NCBI GenBank assembly: GCA_938003555.1
Contig: CALKXN010000145.1
Coordinates: 1 to 8,637, forward strand
DNA length: 8,637 nucleotides
Reading direction: 5' to 3'
From: an uncultured Robiginitomaculum sp.
GTDB taxonomy: Bacteria > Pseudomonadota > Alphaproteobacteria > Caulobacterales > Maricaulaceae
The position numbers were made by a program, and so were the translations under genes. Every line of letters starts with the position of its first letter. Within the stretch, counting starts at the first letter, position 1. Shown piece after piece: positions 6,335 to 8,637 of the stretch. The notes under the pieces were generated by a model. The model was not told where the DNA came from, searched no databases, and saw only the letters and a list, made by a program, of their open reading frames with translations.

Positions 6335-7029
6335 AGCGGCTGACAACTCACTACATTTGGCTCTGTGGATGCCAGCGTGCAGCTTATTTCGCGGCGTTGT
6401 TTTGCGGAACCAGTTGTTCGGCCATTATTGAACTCGACAATTGTTGAGCGGCGCGGCTTAAGCAAAAAGACTTCGCGCAGGCGAGGTGTTTTGACAAAAT
6501 AGCGATAGGGCGACTCATACTCATAGACCACGCGCGCGACGACAACGCCGCCGCCAGGTGCGAGCAAGCGATCTTCAATCGCATTTCCATCATAACGGCC
6601 TTGCGGGCCACTTCCTGCGCCAGGTTCAAAGGCAGGTCCGAATTGTAAATACCCGACTTCGCTGATTTGCCTTTCGCCGGCACCATTTTGCGTTGCTTCA
6701 AGGCCATATAGCTCAAGCCCAACACGTTTACTTTGCTCTCCATTGCCCCCGATGACTGCAAGGACCGCTCCGACATAATTTTCACCCATCATGAGATCAA
6801 CAGATGGCTCTTGAGCGGCCAAATCACCCACAAGCGATGCCGCTTGGGCTGTCTTGCGATCTGCACTGACAAGCAAAGAGACTTCGGCTAGGCCGAAATA
6901 AAACATGATCATGACGGGCGCGATGAGCGCAAATTCAATTGCGGCGATACCCTTATTATCATCGGAAAATTTGCGGCGAAAGTCACGCGTCTTGCGCGCG
7001 GCAGACCTAATGAGATTTACGGACCACAT
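6331..7029 (-). CDS. TadE-like minor pseudopilin (second of two)
   Basis: This 232-residue protein is a TadE/TadF-type minor pseudopilin of the Tad (Flp) pilus system. After a basic N-terminus (RSAARKTRDFRRKF) comes the TadE signature NKGIAAIEFALIAPVMIMFYFGLAEV (26-50, in two parts): Gly27, cleavage-like context, and Glu32 at the +5 type position, followed by one transmembrane helix. In the Tad system the prepilin peptidase TadV/CpaA processes such proteins. The rest is periplasmic, with KTPRLREVFLLKPRRSTIVEF (180-200, in two parts) resembling the family C-terminal region, and two cysteines (217 and 229) that could form a disulfide near the end. Its start overlaps the preceding TadE-like gene by 13 bases; GGAG (7037-7040) lies seven bases before the ATG, so the two are translated together. 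The gene name (tadE, tadF or a local cpa name) cannot be assigned from sequence alone. Confidence 0.86.
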   Translation of the reverse strand: MWSVNLIRSAARKTRDFRRKFSDDNKGIAAIEFALIAPVMIMFYFGLAEVSLLVSADRKTAQAASLVGDLAAQEPSVDLMMGENYVGAVLAVIGGNGEQSKRVGLELYGLEATQNGAGERQISEVGYLQFGPAFEPGAGSGPQGRYDGNAIEDRLLAPGGGVVVARVVYEYESPYRYFVKTPRLREVFLLKPRRSTIVEFNNGRTTGSAKQRREISCTLASTEPNVVSCQPL

Positions 7030-7622
7030 GATGCTGCTCCAAATGGTTCATTACGGAAAGCGGATACGGCGAAAATTTCGCGAGAGTTTGATCCATCATT
7101 GGCATTGGCCAATCGGGTTAGCGTTCCAGGAATTGTGAGAGGGTGACGATAACGCACAGCGACGAGCACGGTTTCGCCGCCATTTGTTGACGCATAATTG
7201 GGCGGCGGGGGTGTATATCCGGCTGGCGGAGGATTGGGTACAGGCGGGGGATTCCAATTCAGGTCAACCATAGAATTAAACCCTGAACCCATTTGACGAA
7301 TGCGTATATCAGTGCGCGCTTGGCAAGCGTTAAGGTCACTTGCTGGCACGCCGGGGTTCATACCTTGGCAAACGGCAAGCTTGAACGTATCTTCATCACC
7401 GCAAAATGTCCCTGTGCGGACTTTGCGCGCGGTTTCGAACGTCGCGCTTTCCAATGACGAATTAAGGAAAAATATAATGGCGAGTTCGATGATCGCGAAG
7501 AGCAACGCGAAAAACGGCAAGGCAATAATCGCAAATTCAACCGCTACAGCGCCATCATCATTACGATAGCCTTGGCGCATTTTCCGGAGAAATTTGGCAA
7601 ATCCTGAAACGGGCTTAGCCAT
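7017..7622 (-). CDS. TadE-like minor pseudopilin with proline-rich segment (first of two)
   Basis: This is a 201-residue TadE-type pseudopilin. The signature DDGAVAVEFAIIALPFFALL (22-41) has Gly24 and Glu29 followed by phenylalanine, then a hydrophobic helix reaching about residue 53 and SLESATFETARKVRTG, which is highly typical of TadE. The periplasmic part contains four cysteines (74, 85, 100, 199), enough for two disulfides, and an unusual proline-rich stretch, NPPPVPNPPPAGYTPPPPNY (124-143), before the closing strands ETVLVAVRYRHPLTIPG. AGGA (7631-7634 region, minus strand) lies eight bases before the ATG at 7622. A 138-base gap with two perfect dyads separates it from the pilus N-domain gene, so it may have its own promoter as well as read-through. 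It overlaps the second TadE-like gene by 13 bases. Confidence 0.87.
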   Translation of the reverse strand: MAKPVSGFAKFLRKMRQGYRNDDGAVAVEFAIIALPFFALLFAIIELAIIFFLNSSLESATFETARKVRTGTFCGDEDTFKLAVCQGMNPGVPASDLNACQARTDIRIRQMGSGFNSMVDLNWNPPPVPNPPPAGYTPPPPNYASTNGGETVLVAVRYRHPLTIPGTLTRLANANDGSNSREIFAVSAFRNEPFGAASCGP

Positions 7623-7643
7623 ATATTGAGTCCTAAACTAGTG

Positions 7644-7656
7644 TGTCTAATAGACA
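7644..7656. repeat. Perfect 13-bp palindrome upstream of the first TadE-like gene
   Basis: TGTCTA (7644-7649) and TAGACA (7651-7656) are exact mirror complements around one A, 22 bases before the ATG at 7622. The one-base centre rules out a stable hairpin, so a protein-binding operator is the likelier reading. Confidence 0.5.
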
Positions 7657-7687
7657 AATATATAGGTTTAAGCCGTTAAAAATATCG

Positions 7688-7702
7688 TAAGAATCATTCT
7701 TA
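7688..7702. repeat. Perfect 15-bp palindrome, Fur-box-like, between the pilus N-domain and TadE-like genes
   Basis: TAAGAAT and ATTCTTA flank a central C. The 7-1-7 layout matches the Fur-type motif TGATAATnATTATCA at 10 of 14 positions. Its centre is 45 bases from the centre of the palindrome at 7644-7656. Fur binding is only a hypothesis. Confidence 0.45.
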
Positions 7703-7760
7703 ACAATGGATTGCTCAGACGTTCAGCCTAGGTTTATGATGATGTTTATGCTGTTGTATT

Positions 7761-8288
7761 CTATTGAGGTTGCGTGAACACCGAAGACTGCACTGTTGCT
7801 CCAGTTGCGGTGCCACCCGCTTGGGTTTGAACGCTTTGCGTTGCATTCGGAGACTGAGCTGCGGCGCCATCAGGCGCAAATTTTCCTGCAAATGCCGGAT
7901 CATCGCCTTTGTTAGGTGACGGACGGCAATAGGGCTGGCAATGGAAGGTACTGCGTTCCTCATTGCCTGTAATCATTGTCACATTTTGCGGGGAGTGAGA
8001 ACTCACGACTGTGACGTCTGTTTGTAAAATCACGCCGCCCTGCGCGTCTAAAACTAATAAATCAGTTTGCCCAAAGCCGCGCCCGAGCAAAAAGAGCGTA
8101 TCATCGCTAAATACAGAAACATCCGCAATATCAGGATTGCCCACCAGAACGGCGCTGGCCGGGCGAGGAAGCTTTAACACATGTGTTTTGTTCATTGTGA
8201 CCACTTCACCGGCAATGGCCGAAGGGGCGATGGCAAGCATACTGAGTATCAGCGCGCCGCAAGACAGTTTTGAAACAGCGTTTTTCAT
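7761..8288 (-). CDS. CpaC-type pilus assembly N-terminal domain protein, stand-alone
   Basis: This 175-residue periplasmic protein carries the domain found at the N-terminus of CpaC/RcpA pilus secretins but has no secretin domain. A signal peptide (MKNAVSKLSCGALILSMLAI..SAIA) ends before Gly27. The domain spans about 30-95: THVLKLPRPASAVLVGNPDI, ADVSVFSDDTLFLLG, GFGQTDLLVLDAQGGVI, and a last strand TDVTVV. A second conserved-looking part, VTMITGNEERSTFHCQPYCRP (103-123, in two parts), has a Cys-x3-Cys pair (117, 121). The tail is low-complexity Ala/Gln/Thr. The ATG at 8288 is preferred over a GTG at 8294 because AGGA (8296-8299) is seven bases from it but only one from the GTG. The two TadE-like genes downstream and a probable flp pilin diverging upstream place it in the Tad pilus locus. 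It may be a periplasmic accessory or secretin-associated protein (inference). Confidence 0.87.
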   Translation of the reverse strand: MKNAVSKLSCGALILSMLAIAPSAIAGEVVTMNKTHVLKLPRPASAVLVGNPDIADVSVFSDDTLFLLGRGFGQTDLLVLDAQGGVILQTDVTVVSSHSPQNVTMITGNEERSTFHCQPYCRPSPNKGDDPAFAGKFAPDGAAAQSPNATQSVQTQAGGTATGATVQSSVFTQPQ

Positions 8289-8490
8289 GATCACATCCTA
8301 ATAATACATATTTAGAACTATGCGATAGAGTAATACGGTGAACGAAATGTTTACAAAATTGGCTTGAGGCGTGCGGCGTACCTAAGATTATGCGGCTCTT
8401 TCGTCAGTTTGTAGGCGTTATCCCATCTTTCCGAAGAAAAAGGGGTCTCAAACACATTATATATATAGGCGCATTATGAAGTGCGGTGAG

Positions 8491-8516
8491 GGTCTAAAAT
8501 TTACGAAATTTTGACC
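8491..8516. repeat. Inverted repeat in the probable flp promoter region
   Basis: AAAATTT (8496-8502) and AAATTTT (8506-8512) flank ACG. Outside them GGTC (8491-8494) and GACC (8513-8516) continue the symmetry with one unpaired T at 8495, giving 11-base arms. The right arm includes TTGACC, a near-consensus -35. It is placed about 97 bases before the plus-strand ATG and fits an operator or activator site. Confidence 0.55.
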
Positions 8517-8601
8517 ATGTCTTTTAGCGCGAGGGTAACCCGGGGTTCTTATACAGATCAGGACTGAGGGAATAGCCTTCACTCGATGACTAAAAATGTA
8601 T

Positions 8602-8606
8602 GGGAG
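8602..8606 (+). promoter_or_regulatory. Shine-Dalgarno of the probable flp gene
   Basis: GGGAG lies six bases before the ATG at 8613, well placed for initiation, and is the main sign that the last 25 bases begin a gene. Confidence 0.65.
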
Positions 8607-8612
8607 TACACA

Positions 8613-8637
8613 ATGCAAAAATTTATGAAATCATTCG
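8613..8637 (+). CDS. Probable Flp-type pilin, first 8 codons only (cut by the window edge)
   Basis: Only MQKFMKSF is visible. A short basic Met-Lys-Phe opening of this kind is how many Flp/PilA major pilins of Tad systems begin, ahead of the ..D..GATAIEYG processing site that would lie just outside the window. The divergent Tad gene group on the other strand and the long intergenic region support this. Eight residues alone cannot prove it; another small exported or membrane protein is possible. Confidence 0.55.

Larger units (their letters stand above)
8289..8612. other. Divergent intergenic region between the pilus N-domain gene and the probable flp gene
   Basis: These 324 bases contain no credible gene. 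They hold the AGGA site of the minus-strand gene (8296-8299), an AT alternation TTATATATATA (8457-8467), a strong inverted repeat (8491-8516), TTGACC (8511-8516) as a possible -35, a TATACA (8550-8555) that could be a -10 for another start, and the GGGAG site (8602-8606) of the plus-strand gene. The longest leader of the plus gene would be over 100 bases. I saw no CtrA-type TTAA-N7-TTAA site. Confidence 0.55.

Noticed and set aside
7667..7679. TTAA repeats near the TadE-like start as a CtrA site
   Set aside because: The two TTAA are separated by four bases, not the seven needed for a CtrA box.
7715..7963. Minus-strand 82-codon frame overlapping the end of the pilus N-domain gene
   Set aside because: Out-of-frame shadow with a basic, glutamine-rich composition and no start site. 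The main frame is supported by domain motifs.
8361..8374. GG-N10-GC pattern as a sigma-54 promoter before the flp-like gene
   Set aside because: Only the GG and GC dinucleotides fit well; the rest of the consensus is missing and it is about 240 bases from the ATG.
8390..8479. Small plus-strand reading frame (29 codons) in the region before the probable flp gene
   Set aside because: No Shine-Dalgarno before its ATG and no signal or motif. It falls in an ordinary-looking intergenic region.

Overview
The window looks like chromosome from a marine-type alphaproteobacterium of moderate GC, perhaps near the Hyphomonadaceae/Maricaulales group. This is inferred from the style of the class I ribonucleotide reductase beta subunit, the Tad/Flp pilus genes with two TadE-like proteins and a short CpaC-N-type protein, and the Tat-exported DUF1501 plus lipoprotein DUF1800 pair. 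No taxon-specific marker was seen, so the placement is tentative. I see no tRNA, rRNA, CRISPR array, insertion sequence or phage gene.

Layout from left to right. (1) 1-287, minus: the N-terminal part of rimM, a ribosome maturation factor, running off the left edge. (2) 403-864, plus: a small exported methionine-rich protein of unknown function, built from an internal duplication. (3) 918-4103, minus: a two-gene operon encoding a DUF1800 lipoprotein and then a DUF1501 Tat-exported protein, coupled by a stop codon that overlaps the next ribosome binding site. (4) 4104-4431: a divergent control region with a nested dyad on the DUF1800 side and a well-formed pair of NrdR boxes, exactly 31 bp apart, in front of nrdB. 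(5) 4432-5475, plus: nrdB with all metal ligands and the radical tyrosine, ended by an intrinsic terminator. (6) 5558-6334, plus: a tyrosine/dual-specificity phosphatase of the HCxxGKDRTG type. (7) 6331-8288, minus: a Tad pilus gene group (CpaC N-terminal-like protein, TadE-like 1, TadE-like 2). (8) 8613 to the end, plus: what looks like the start of a Flp pilin gene, divergent from the group.

The right third is one functional unit. The Flp major pilin would be transcribed rightward, while the accessory periplasmic protein and two minor pseudopilins are transcribed leftward. Three clear dyads lie in the two non-coding stretches of this unit and are candidate regulator sites. The central part combines regulated dNTP synthesis (nrdB under NrdR) with an exported protein pair whose role is not established.

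I did not find a convincing new multi-gene system. The items most worth a second look are the duplicated Met-rich exported protein, the DUF1800/DUF1501 pair with its upstream nested dyad, the uncharacterised dyads around the pilus genes, and rimM standing apart from its usual rpsP neighbour.
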